DNA of 64,000 bases, taken from contig JALLLT010000006.1 in NCBI GenBank assembly GCA_025266875.1, forward strand, positions 1,298,704 through 1,362,703, written 5' to 3'. The position numbers were made by a program, and so were the translations under genes. The stretch's first letter is position 1. The number at the start of each line of letters is the position of its first letter. The notes beneath the pieces are model-generated. The model saw only the letters and a list, made by a program, of their open reading frames with translations. It searched no databases and was not told the DNA's origin. Shown piece by piece: positions 54,117 through 64,000 of the stretch. This DNA is from Fennellomyces sp. T-0311 (taxonomy: Eukaryota; Mucoromycota; Mucoromycetes; Mucorales; Lichtheimiaceae).

Positions 54117-55410
54117 TTTTTTCTGTCGTTTTCTCGTATTTGCTATCTTCACTGATGTTGCTGCCTTCTTTCCTGAGCTTCCAGTATCACTATTGGTGAC
54201 GGATGATCGCTTACGTTTGCGTGTATCCACTTCCTTTAATATACTTTTACCTGGCTTCATTTGTTCTGGCTTTCTTTTGTGTAGGTATGTCTTTTTCAGA
54301 GGAGGCTCATCGGGCTCGCTAGAATCTTCTTCGTCGCTGACCACTAAATCACTGTCATCTTCACCGCTTGTAGTTCCGTCGCTGTCGCTGTCATCTTCGT
54401 CGCTTGTACTCTCGTTACCGGCACCATTATCACTCGTATGCGCAATGCTGTCATCCTCGTTATAGCTTTCGTCCTCATTGTCTTCTTCGGAATCTGTACT
54501 GTCCACGCCCTGGTCGCGTTCCTTGCCACTAAAACAGCAGCTTTATAAATGACAGACCGATATTACGCAAACTGTAGCAAACCTTAATGCATCAAAGTTA
54601 TAGTTTTCCAGCAATGCCAATTCCCTTTGAAATTCTTCTAAAACGGAAATTGTAAGCCCACTTGCCATACATATATTTCATATAGCTAACATTACCTTCG
54701 GTTAAGTTAGGACGTGTTGCTTCATCTGCAATATCTGTGGCTCGATTGGACGGCTGTGTGTTTCCTTCGCGATTCCTTTTGGTACCTTGTTGAACGTTTT
54801 GCTAATGCTTCGCAAGGATGATTCGGGCACACCAGCTTCCTACACATGCTTTCAATGGCAGGTACACCCCAACCTCGTGTTCTAATCGACGGATCATTGG
54901 TTTTTGGTAGAGTCTGACAGATTTCCATGTCGCGGTATCATTCAAGGCATACTTGTGTTTGAAATATAAAATAACACCTTCAGCGATTTTTCTAACATGT
55001 TTCAAGCGCGCGTCAGTCTGTTCGTCGGTGAGAGCTGGCAGATTGTTATCAGAGCGATACTTCCTAGACAACCACCTGAGCAGCGGTAGACTATGCTGTT
55101 GTGGACGGTCGGTCACTTTCTGTTTCTTCTTGTCGAAGTATGGATGCGTTGGATGAGAAATTAAGGCGACGGTAGAATCTATGCGTTCCACAGATTCTTG
55201 CGAGCGATCGTATGCTTGCTGTTCAAGCAGGTTGGCAAGTCGTGTGTTGATGGTGTTTTGCTTACTCAACAGGTTTGTCAGGTTGGCGATTTTTTTGTTC
55301 ATTCGTTTCAAGCTCTCCTTCATGTTTTGCTCCATTCTGAGAACTGCAAGTGAAAGATCCGCAATACTAGACGATTCTCCAGCAGTTTTTCCATTTGGTT
55401 TCTTGGTCAT
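54117..55410 (-). CDS. Coiled-coil/acidic nuclear-type protein beside Tnp2
   Basis: Four exons from ATG 55410 splice into one open frame ending TGA/TAA-side near 54117. The first exon gives MTKKPNGKTAGESSS, a coiled coil (residues about 20-70, LRMEQNMKESLKRMNKKI), and a folded-looking part with LPLLRWLSRKYRSDNN and HVRKIAEGVILYFKHKYALND. Short exons follow, with introns of about 40-60 bp (first donor gtagga at about 54838). The last exon (54526-54117) is strongly acidic (SDEDDSDSDG) and ends in basic nuclear-localisation-like clusters (TRKRKRSS, NTRKRQKK). It lies 110 bp downstream of, and in the same direction as, the Tnp2-type transposase, suggesting it is the element's second gene. I do not recognise the family. 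Confidence 0.55.
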
Positions 55411-55519
55411 TCGGAAATGGCAGTGATTCTTAGCAAATAAAATACTTTGGCAGTGTAATGTATGTTAGGAAGGTTATAGAAAAAAGCCTTTATCAAGGAG
55501 TAAAAAAATTTTACAGCTG

Positions 55520-58365
55520 TCAATACAAGTCACTTAGCACACCCACATCAGTTTCCTTCAATCCAACTGCTTCAGGCCAAACTATGTATCGTCGTTTAGA
55601 TCTTGCTGTATAGAATCCTGCAATTGAACGTATATCGCCCGCTGATATGACGAGATATTGGGAATTGGCATTTTGTCGGAGATATGGTTGACCATCGCTG
55701 CTTAACTGAGTTTGCCATATATCCACCAGCGCGAGGAGCTTCATGTGATGTTGCTGCATGTGACGAAAATAGAATATCACTTCTCCGAAATAAATTCGTG
55801 GCTTCCTCTGGATGCTTTTTCTTTTACTTTTGTCCACATCGATCGTTATTTTGACATAGAAATCGTCGCGCCAAATTTGATTTTTATCTCGGTATGAACT
55901 GCCAATCATTTCCGTCCCGCTGAGCCATAGCCGTGATCCTGCATTGATCTGCGGATTGATTGATTCAAGCTTTCCTTTGATATGCATCTGCCAAAATTTT
56001 TGTAGAAGTGTCTCCAGATCATATGCGCTGTACGTATTCACGTCTTCGTTCCACAAAAGATTCCATACCTCGGGTGCATTGGCTTTGTTCGAATCTGTGA
56101 GTACATTACCTTCCTTAGGTGGTGGTGCTGTTGCTGCTTCGTTCCTGCGCTCGCAGTATCGCTGTGCTGCCAAAGTAACCATGGCGTTACCAGCATTTAC
56201 ACCAGGTGCTGAAGGTGAATTGATTTTCCGTTTGATCTCCCCAATTGCTCTTTCCATGGCAAATGCCGCATACATACGTGGTGGTCCCATAGCAATAGTC
56301 ATCTCCCTAAGGTGCCGTAGGTAGTGTTGTGCTGCCGGAAAGACAGTTGCATCAATCGTTTTTGCCGTGACTTGAGCTTTTAAGAAATTGAGCCACTTCC
56401 AAACATTTATATTGAGCTTTCTCAAGTCGCGTATGCTGATTTCCCTTTGAAAAGCTATTCTGCATACAGAGGAGAGTGCACGCACCGCCTCCTTCGCCGC
56501 CTTGTTTTTGATATATTCGACGACAATAGTGGGTACAACGAATCGCATGAAGTCGATCCAATCTATTAACTGCAAATGTTCTTTTCTTGATATATCAAAA
56601 GTGCACCCAGTAAGTGCTGATGGAATATTAGCTTTCGATCAGACCATGGCAGCTCCGATTTTTTTCCTAGTCAACGGCTTCAAGCAAAGCGGATTGTTTT
56701 TTTTACCATAACCACTGCATACGATTTTTCAAAAGTGCTTAGCAACACACGGCCCAAGCAAATGCATGATGTCTAGTCCAAAGAACGTAGCTCCCTTAAA
56801 GCTTTTTAGCTTTGCGAACTCTGACTTCTTACGTATGCCCTTGAATTGTCGTAATGTTATTGTTCGTTTAAATGCGGAGAGTGGTCTTTGCCGTGGTATA
56901 GGATAGCGCTTGGGTATAAAGTACTTGCCCTTGGATGAAACAGACTCCCCTTTTGCTTCACAAAGCCGGCAACCGTATTCTGATCGATGTCCCGTGTGAT
57001 GCATCATGGTTGCGGCTACTGGGATGTCACCAGTCGCCATTAGCAGGTGTGCGCGCGCTCGATAAGGTTTACCGTCGTCGCCTGTGACTTCCATACCTGA
57101 CGTTTGCAAAACCTTCAGCTCGTTCAGCATTGGTTTTAGGAAACTGAATATGTCTTTGGGTGTGGTTGGTCCAGGGATCACACAAATCTGCAACATATTG
57201 CGGTTCTCATAGCGTATTGATGGGGGCATGTTCATGATCACCAGGTGTACAATCGTCATTTGCTTTCCTTTAGACGTAAACCCATCCGTGTAAAGAACTA
57301 GTGCGATATCCAGCTCACCTCCAAACAAGCCATCATCCTGTAGTTTCTTGTAAATGCTTCCATCGAATATGTCATTATACTTGCCATTCTTAGATGCTGA
57401 CGCTGTCGAACGATACAATAATTCATCACGCGTTGTCCGGTCGCGGATAAGCAGTTCAAGCTGGCTTTTTAATGACAGTTGCTGTACAGTCGCATACGGT
57501 TGCTTTTTGATCGATCCGTCACGTTTGCGTTTCATGATAAACCGTGGATGCTTGCAATACTTACAGTGCCGTTTCTTCTCCAGAAGCTGAAACATTTTAC
57601 ATCCGTTCCGGCAAACATGATACTCGATTGGCTGAATCGGGTAGTCGTTTTCAAGAAGTAAATGCTTTGCTTGGTTATAATGTGGCAGAGGCTCCAGGAC
57701 ACTTTTTGTATAATTGTTGACAGTGTTGACGATGGCGTTAAAACCTTCTCTTGAAAAGCCACGCTTGACCACAGATTCAATAAATAGCGCCTTGCTTGTC
57801 TGTTCAGACTTGTCATATACTGGTACGTCAAAATCGTCCATTGACGTGTCCAGATCCATTGGTACGCTAGGGGCGTATGTGGTACTTGGTAACCCATCGC
57901 TTTCACCATAACTGTCACCAATGTTATAGTCGTACTGGTGGTCACTTTGGCTAAAATGAAAAGTTAGTAAACAGCTCGATATCCAATACGAAAATATTAC
58001 ACTTCATGAATTGGGCCCTCATCACCTTCATATTCATTACAAGATTCACCATCGCGACTGGATTTGTCATTTTCAGCACTGCAAGCAATCAGTATAAAAT
58101 TGTAGAAACAACATCCAATATACCTTATATTCATTGCATAGCTATAAGCCTCTTCAAGTTTCCTTCGCTTCTTTTGATGTCTATTTTTCACAGTCTTTGC
58201 TTTTTTGACAAGCCCTGATTTGGCGATACACTCTGCGATATGCTGAGGTTCTGTTATAAGATTTCTGAAGAAAAGGCCACCACAGCGATAGCATTGAAAT
58301 TTTCTCCAGAGAACGCTTCTTAATATTGGGATGTTCGTCATTTCGTGGATGAATGTGAAGGGCAA
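55520..58365 (-). pseudogene. Tnp2-type (Transposase_21) transposase, two TGA stops
   Basis: Starts at ATG 58365 (a second ATG at 58341, MTNIPILRS). It has a C2H2-like finger (FQCYRCGGLF...HIAEC), two or more introns (one ending at about 57950), a long acidic linker, and the Tnp2 core: a zinc-binding CRNGCKMF with HCKYCKHPRF, LVLYTDGFTSKGKQMTIVHL, CRLCEAKGES, and FGLDIMHLLG. The C-terminal half follows in the same frame (HLQLIDWIDFMRF; HYLRHLREMTIAMGPPRMYAAFAMERAIGE), ending TGA at 55520. Two in-frame TGA codons (56729-56731 and 56639-56641) interrupt it with no frameshift; the second stands before SKANIPSALTG where Arg or Glu is usual. It is related to CACTA/EnSpm transposases; no CACTA ends were found. 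Confidence 0.8.
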
Positions 58366-58744
58366 AGGAAAAACGCGTCTAATTTTTCATGTTAAATCCT
58401 CCAACCGAAGTAGATATGCCGCAGGTTTCTGAAGATTTCCTGTAGTGACCATATATAGCTTTATTAGCACGCAGTAAGATTCGGATGGACATATATATAT
58501 GTACAATCGATGTAAAACTCTCCTGGGTGAAGAAACAACAAGTTTATCACTAAAATACTAGAGAAGATTTGCTGTAGTATTGTGAAGCTTTGCCGCACTT
58601 GAAGATAATTTTAAGATATCCCATTGATTTGCCGTGATTTAAAACCCGTAGTGCAAGGTAAATAAGAATTTAATGAAGTTTTTGTGAAAACTAAACTTTT
58701 TGGTTTATTAGTTAGGTCTATGAATGTATACTGCACAATGCCAT
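58366..58744. other. Spacer, nothing recognised
   Basis: AT-rich, includes the words agaagatttgctgtag and gatttgccgtga, reminiscent of the agatttgcag word near 53930, possibly element ends. Nothing firm. Confidence 0.3.
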
Positions 58745-58799
58745 TGTCAGCATCATTTCAGTTTATGCTGACGGCTAGTGTAGATGGTGGGCACTTGCA

Positions 58800-59276
58800 G
58801 CCCAGCATTACCTTGACCAGAATTGCTTTATGGAAGTGAAGGAAAAAATGCTCTTGACTACAAAAGCCAATGCTGAGATCTACAAAAAGTATATTTGTGG
58901 ATCATCAGATAGAGAGTACCAAGAGCTTAGTAAAGCACTTAAGTATGGTCTTACTCCAGAGACAGAGAACCTACGAACCTAATTTTGCCCCTACAAGTAT
59001 TGGTTTGATGCAAATATTATGGCACAAGTGGCTGCAGATGCATTGGGCAAGCCAATTGCCTTCTTTGCCACCAGCACTACATTGCACCATACCTCACTAT
59101 TGTATTTGCCACTGTTGCCACCACTATCTAGTGAAAAAGCACAACCATACATTTTACATCTAGTAGCTAGCCACTACTGTTCACTAGAAATGCACTCAGC
59201 CATCAAGATCACCTGGCCACTCATCTCATCATTCCATGAGAAAGCATGGAATGATTTAAATGTACCATCACATTGA
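58800..59276 (+). pseudogene. OTU-like domain relic
   Basis: One frame with a single TAA (58979-58981). FMEVKEKMLLTTKANAEIYKKY is followed by SSDREYQELSKALKYGL and, past the stop, YKYWFDANIMAQVAADALGKPIAFF, then PYILHLVASHYCSLEM and ITWPLISSFHEKAW. The order and spacing match the OTU-like cysteine protease-fold domain that fungal Mutator/Tnp2-type elements often carry, including the late His (SHYCS). The catalytic Cys region (DGNCxF-type) is reduced to DQNCF upstream. It could be part of a decayed MULE. Confidence 0.5.
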
Positions 59277-61695
59277 AAATCAGCCTGGCAACATGTCTAC
59301 AGATATAGTACCGTCATTAATCAGTATTTTTATGAAATTGACTAAGCGTAAATCCTGTAATTCCTTATCTGACTGTCCATTAATAATTAACACTACAGAT
59401 TAGTACTGTCTTCTTTGATCATTTTTCCTTTGTAACAATATTGTTGGTGCAGGGTTAAAGCTTATAGTAAAAACCAAGGGTGACTGAAGCATACTGAACC
59501 AAACTCTTATGGCGAATCTGCACAAGTATTCCCTAGCTATTAATTACTGCACTAGTTTCCTAATATGACCTTTAAATTATACAACACTGTGTGTTTTAAA
59601 AAGCAAAACTTGGTCAGATGAATAAACAACAAGGCTTTTCTTCCCAAAGGAGGATAGGAGAAAGCTCTGTCATGAGTGTGCTTTTGATTGTTGTAAATTC
59701 TAGTGTATTCATAGTGATTGGCTTTATTAGTGATTTGTGTGGTGAGAGAGTTATAAGAGATAGAATTGGTAACAAGAATAGAATTCGTTAAGAATCTGAA
59801 TAATTGTATATCTGCTTTATTATAAATGAATGGCGTATTCCTGATATACACTATCATCCATGGTTACATGCTTTTCCTTCTTTATGCTACATCTACTGTC
59901 ATTACGACATCAACAACTATACAGTTATCGATTGCCTTATTTGCTCTTATGTGCAACCTTGATTCAGGTTTACTGATTGTAAAGCAACTTCTTTAACTTG
60001 GTTCCATATGTTCTTTGGCTCCTTCATCTATAAGGCAAGATCATATGAAAGTTGGCAATAACATGGATCACAGGCTTATTAGACAAAGCATTTGCCTTCT
60101 TCATCCCGAACTCATCAACAGCATAAATAGAGAGCAGTTTTCCTCAATAAAACATCATCTTATTTTGGTCTCGTCATTCGAAAGCCTTTCCTCATTTAAA
60201 CGATACCACAATGAGCTCTCTCTCTTTTATGTCTTTTACTGAAGATTCAAATATTCGTTTCTGAATAAATGATACTACTGCGCGAAAACCCATATATCAA
60301 GTACTTGATATATGCATTGATATATGCCAACCTGATTTTGAAAAAAAATGATGGCTCCCCCAATTACTAAATAAAGTATATATGCAATAATTATGCAAAG
60401 CAGACTTGTAGAATTACTATAACAGAACAATATGTATGCATTGAATTATTAAAAAGTACCAGTTGTGATAGCTGTTTCACTTTCACGGCATAAAACACCC
60501 AAAAGTATGCACAGATATAATTTACAGTATTATGGTTACGAAAGAAATCCTTTGAAGATGATAGTTGCTGCCGGAATAGGCACTCTTTGGGGGAGAGGTT
60601 ACTAAACGGTACCCCAAGATTTATAGTGGAAGAAAGCGATTGAATGGGGGTTATATGCGGCATTATGCATAGTGGAAGAGATGTAAGCATAAAAAAATTG
60701 GCAACTACTGCGAGAGTATGCACTATGCACATATATTTTGTGTAAAGAAATGACGGTGGATTGAGCAGGGTATGGATAAACTGCACCAGGTCGGGGGAGC
60801 TGACAGTGGGGGAGGAAGCTTGCTGCATGATAAGAGCACCAAAGCAACAGAATATGATAGGATGCATACTGTCTTGTGTAATTGCTATATGTGAAATGCA
60901 ACTGCTGGTTGTATATATCATACTTAAAAGGACAGCATGCTATCCATTCGTCTTTTATATACCAATATTTTTATTGTAAAATATGTAAGCATCAAACAGC
61001 AGCAGCGTTAGCAACGGTACCAGAGGCTGAAAAGGGAGCTGTCCAACGACGGCTGCATTGATCCGACGTGCTGTGCCTCAGATGATGGCCGCAGTGCTCT
61101 GGTTGTGCTCCGCCCGTCGTTCGCGAGGGAGAAAGTACTGTATGTACTAAACCCGCATCATGTATATGCTGCATTATTCTAAATTAGGAGGCTTTCTTTT
61201 TATCTAGCATTAAAGCATTGTATGAGCCGAAGGCGAAGGAGGTGGTATTGTTCCAACACCATTTTGATTAGGAAGAGAACGGGATTGATGAGGAGTTGCA
61301 TCAATAGAGAGCTAATGAAGGAACGGATGCATTGGCGATCGATCGTACGAAGAAAAGAATCGAGAGCTCGCCGCTGGAGAAATTTCAGCAGTTGAGAGAG
61401 CAAGTTTTGCTATTTTTTGGAGGCGTTACCAAGGACAAAAAGCAATTTAAAAATTTATCGCTCAATATCCTGTAATGCCACGCGTCACATTGGGGTTGCA
61501 TAAGCAAAGTCTTGCAAGCTGTTGCAGCTGCATTAATTATATCATGCACAATAGTGCTATTGTTCTGTAAAAGTTGCCTGTAATTCATTAAGCCATGTGT
61601 TTTTAATATGGCTTGCTTATCCAATATAAGCGCGTTAATAAGATACGAAGTGTATAAAAGAGCAGTTCTCATTAAACTTTTTCTCTATCACTTCA
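59277..61695. other. AT-rich spacer with a possible decayed frame
   Basis: About 2.4 kb. At 61203-61460 one plus frame reads SIKALYEPKAKEVVLFQHHF and then EENGIDEELHQ, RANEGTDALAID and SPLEKFQQLREQVLLFF, separated by two TAG codons, and could be a protein relic of unknown family. A 176-codon minus frame at 60391-60921 is Ser/Ile/Cys-rich without any resemblance. No RNA genes or clean repeats were seen. Confidence 0.35.
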
Positions 61696-64000
61696 ATGAA
61701 CGATGTGGCCTGTTATTGTTCTGTGTGCAGTACACAGAATAACCTTGGATTCTGGATGATATCGTGGGAAGCACGCGAAAGACATTATGAGCGATCGTTT
61801 GCTGGACCTAGAGATGATGGTATTTCTTTATTGGAATGCTTGAAAGAACGAACCAATAATAATAATGTTAATATTACAGTGCGTGCAGTTGTGGCACAAT
61901 TCGAGAGACAGCAGCAGTTTGCCGATCCAGCACCGATGATGTTTAGACAAGGAACACCAATACGTCCTGCAGATGATGATGGCAACGGCTCATTCTGTAT
62001 ATCGCATAGCGTTTACTAAAATTCATATAGTAGAGATGGATGGTGAACCACTGGAAGAGTTAATCTCTTCGGATGACGATGCATATGACGACGAAGATGG
62101 TGGCGATAACGTTTCCGATGCCAATGACGACGAATACATGCGTGATGACGATGATGCCGATCCAAGCGATAGCGATGGTAGTAGTGATACTGGCGGTGCA
62201 ATGGATGCTTTGGATGTCGAGTTCGCAATGCAAGGGCAACAAGTGAACAATGCAACAGAGGTAGTCAACGAGGAAGGTTAGTTGTTAAGAAGCAGTTTAT
62301 TATACATATTTGCATTATCCTCACATTGTACATGACTGTAGAACTTACGCAAATTCGTCATGCGAATACTTCCTGGATGAACACCGTCCTGCTGCTACTC
62401 ACTTTCACTATGGTATTCATTGTCCTTTTTCAACTACATTTCCTTTCCGAGCGGGCGGTTACCATTTTGATCGACTTTTGTACGATTGTGCTTGCAGAGG
62501 TATTCCCAACGTTTTCACTGCCAGGGTCACTTGCAACATTGCGTCGATATACTGGCTTCTCCTCATTGACCGATCGCCTGCGCACCTACATATCTTGTCC
62601 TCAATGCCACTACCTGTATCGGCTTGGACCAGGACAACCTGCCATCTCGGATGAATGCACCAACAATGATATCCGATACGATCGTCGTTGTGGCAAACCA
62701 TTGTTTCAAGACGTTGCAGGTCAGCGCACCCCAGTGAAGACATTTGTCTATCAGCCACTCAGAGCCTCACTTGAGAGGATGTTTAAGTGTCCCGGGTTCG
62801 AGGCGAAGTTGGAGCACTGGCGTACCCATCATCGGCGTATGGCATGGACATTCTTGGATATATATGACGGTGACATGTGGCGAAACGTTGAAGACGCCAA
62901 CTAGCAACCTTTTGTTGCTAGGCCTCGATCTCTATTGCTGACGATCAATGTTGATTGGTTTTCACCGTATCTTAATTCGACATACTCTTGCGGTGCCATC
63001 TACCTTACGATCAACAACCTGCCTTGTGCCGACCATTTCAAAATGGAGAATGTCACTCTTGTGGGTGTAATGCCCGGGCCAAAGGAAGCAAGCACGTCAG
63101 ACTTGAACCATTACTTGAGGCCCTTGACAGATGACTTGGTGGAATGGTACACAGGTTTTAACATTGCCACCGCTGAGGTACCAACTGGTGCGAATGTCCG
63201 AGTCGCTCTTCTAAACGTCGCCTGTGATATCCCTGCCGCTCGAAAAGTCAGTGGATTTACCTCCCATGCGAGCCGCAACGCATGCCATAAATGTGATCGA
63301 CAGTTTACAACGTTTCCCGATACCGGCCGCATTGACTATTCTGGCTTTGACGTTAGTACCTGGGTTCCTCGGGATCCTCACGCATACCGAACTCAAGCTA
63401 CATTATGGCGCGACGCCGAAACAAGAGACGCTCGCCGCCAAATTGAACGCGATCATGGAGCTCGATACTCTGAGCTCCATCGCCTGCATTACTTTGATCC
63501 AATCCGCTGCACAATCGTTGACCCTATGCACAACTTGTTTCTCGGCACGGCGAGACGTATGGCCAAGAAGTGGCTCTCTGACCGGGACTTTACAACCAGA
63601 GATCTGCGACAAATGCAGAAGATCGCTGACACCATTGTACCTCCTCCGGACTACGTCTCGCTGAACCGGAAGATCAAGAACGGCTTTGTGTTTATGACAG
63701 CGGATGACTGGAAGTCGTGGTGTCTTATATACTCGCCGATTGTGCTGAACGGTCGCCTCCCTCATGACAAACTTCGCAACTGGCTGCACTTTGTCAATGC
63801 CTGTCGTACTTTGGTTTAGGCCATCCATTACCAAAGATGAGGTTGCTTCTGCAGACGAAGAGCTGGTCCAGTTTTGCCGTGGAGTCCAGGTGAACTACGA
63901 TGCCCAGTTCATCTCATCAAACATGCATCTTCATTGCATCTGCGAGAGACAATCGCGGACTTCTCTTCTCTGTACGGCTGGTGGTTGTTTAGCTTCGAGA
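61696..64000 (+). pseudogene. Tnp2-type transposase, second copy (3'-truncated by window)
   Basis: Starts ATG 61696 with a Cys-rich finger (CYCSVCSTQNN...WEARERHY), then an acidic linker after an intron near 62002-62035, and a second intron (62280-62342). The core reads SCPQCHYLYRLGP, RRCGKPLF, the catalytic-type LLTINVDWFSPY, YLTINNLPCADHFKMENV, CDIPAARKVSGFTSHASRNACHKC, VDPMHNLFLGTARRMAKKW, then IVLNGRLPHDKLRNW. It is broken by TAG at 62902-62904 (just before QPF), by a one-base shift near 63816 (then RPSITKDEVASADEELVQFC) and another near 63930 (then HLRETIADFSSLYGWWLFSFE). It belongs to a different subfamily from the copy at 55.5-58.4 kb, as the residues around the shared motifs differ strongly. 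Confidence 0.8.

Noticed and set aside
60391..60921. 176-codon minus-strand frame
   Set aside because: AT-rich, Ile/Ser/Cys-rich translation without motifs; likely chance openness.

Overview
The window looks like nuclear DNA of an early-diverging filamentous fungus, most likely Mucoromycota (a Mucorales-like genome). This is inferred from many short introns of about 45-75 bp in housekeeping genes, fungal-type proteins, and the mix of DIRS, Crypton, pogo, Harbinger, Merlin, MULE and Tnp2 elements. No rRNA or convincing tRNA gene was seen, so species cannot be named.

Layout. Positions 1-13.5 kb form a compact host gene island. It holds the 3' end of an unidentified gene, the TFIIH helicase RAD3/XPD (+, 15 exons), cytosolic cysteinyl-tRNA synthetase (+, 13 exons), a PA-TM-RING ubiquitin ligase (-, 6 exons, convergent with the synthetase) and an SLC33A1-type acetyl-CoA transporter (+, 7 exons). 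All four identified genes can be spliced into uninterrupted proteins with their diagnostic residues in place.

From 15.6 kb to the end the window is almost entirely transposable elements, in part nested. In order they are: a decayed Ty3/gypsy chromovirus (15.6-22.6 kb); an approximately 650-bp inverted-repeat pair (22.6-30.8 kb) whose left arm was hit by a pogo/Tigger element and a PIF/Harbinger element, with a Tc1/mariner copy between the arms; an orphan pogo-like 5' end (31.1 kb); a 2-kb foldback element with 830-bp arms (32.1-34.1 kb); a Merlin (IS1595-like) transposon whose long TIRs each carry a tRNA-like segment (34.1-36.1 kb); a MULE pseudogene (36.5-38.4 kb); a full-length gypsy element with only 83-bp LTRs and a perfect 5-bp target duplication (39.6-44.6 kb); a DIRS-type tyrosine-recombinase retrotransposon (44.9-49.1 kb); a fungal Crypton with a GCR1_C domain (50.1-53.0 kb); a Tnp2-type transposase with an adjacent coiled-coil/acidic gene (54.1-58.4 kb); an OTU-like relic (58.8 kb); and a second Tnp2-type transposase running off the right edge (61.7-64 kb).

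How it fits together. The right arm of the 22.6-30.8 kb inverted repeat is an uninterrupted paralogue of the left arm. It serves as an 'empty site' and fixes the ends and target duplications of the pogo and Harbinger insertions. Many element genes are broken by only one or two stops of the TGA or TAG kind, several where CGA, CAG or TGG would be expected, while the host genes are clean. This suggests C-to-T decay of repeats, though recoding has not been excluded. The most unusual features are the tRNA-like segments inside the Merlin TIRs, the long foldback, the very short-LTR gypsy and the stop-free frame spanning the whole DIRS element.
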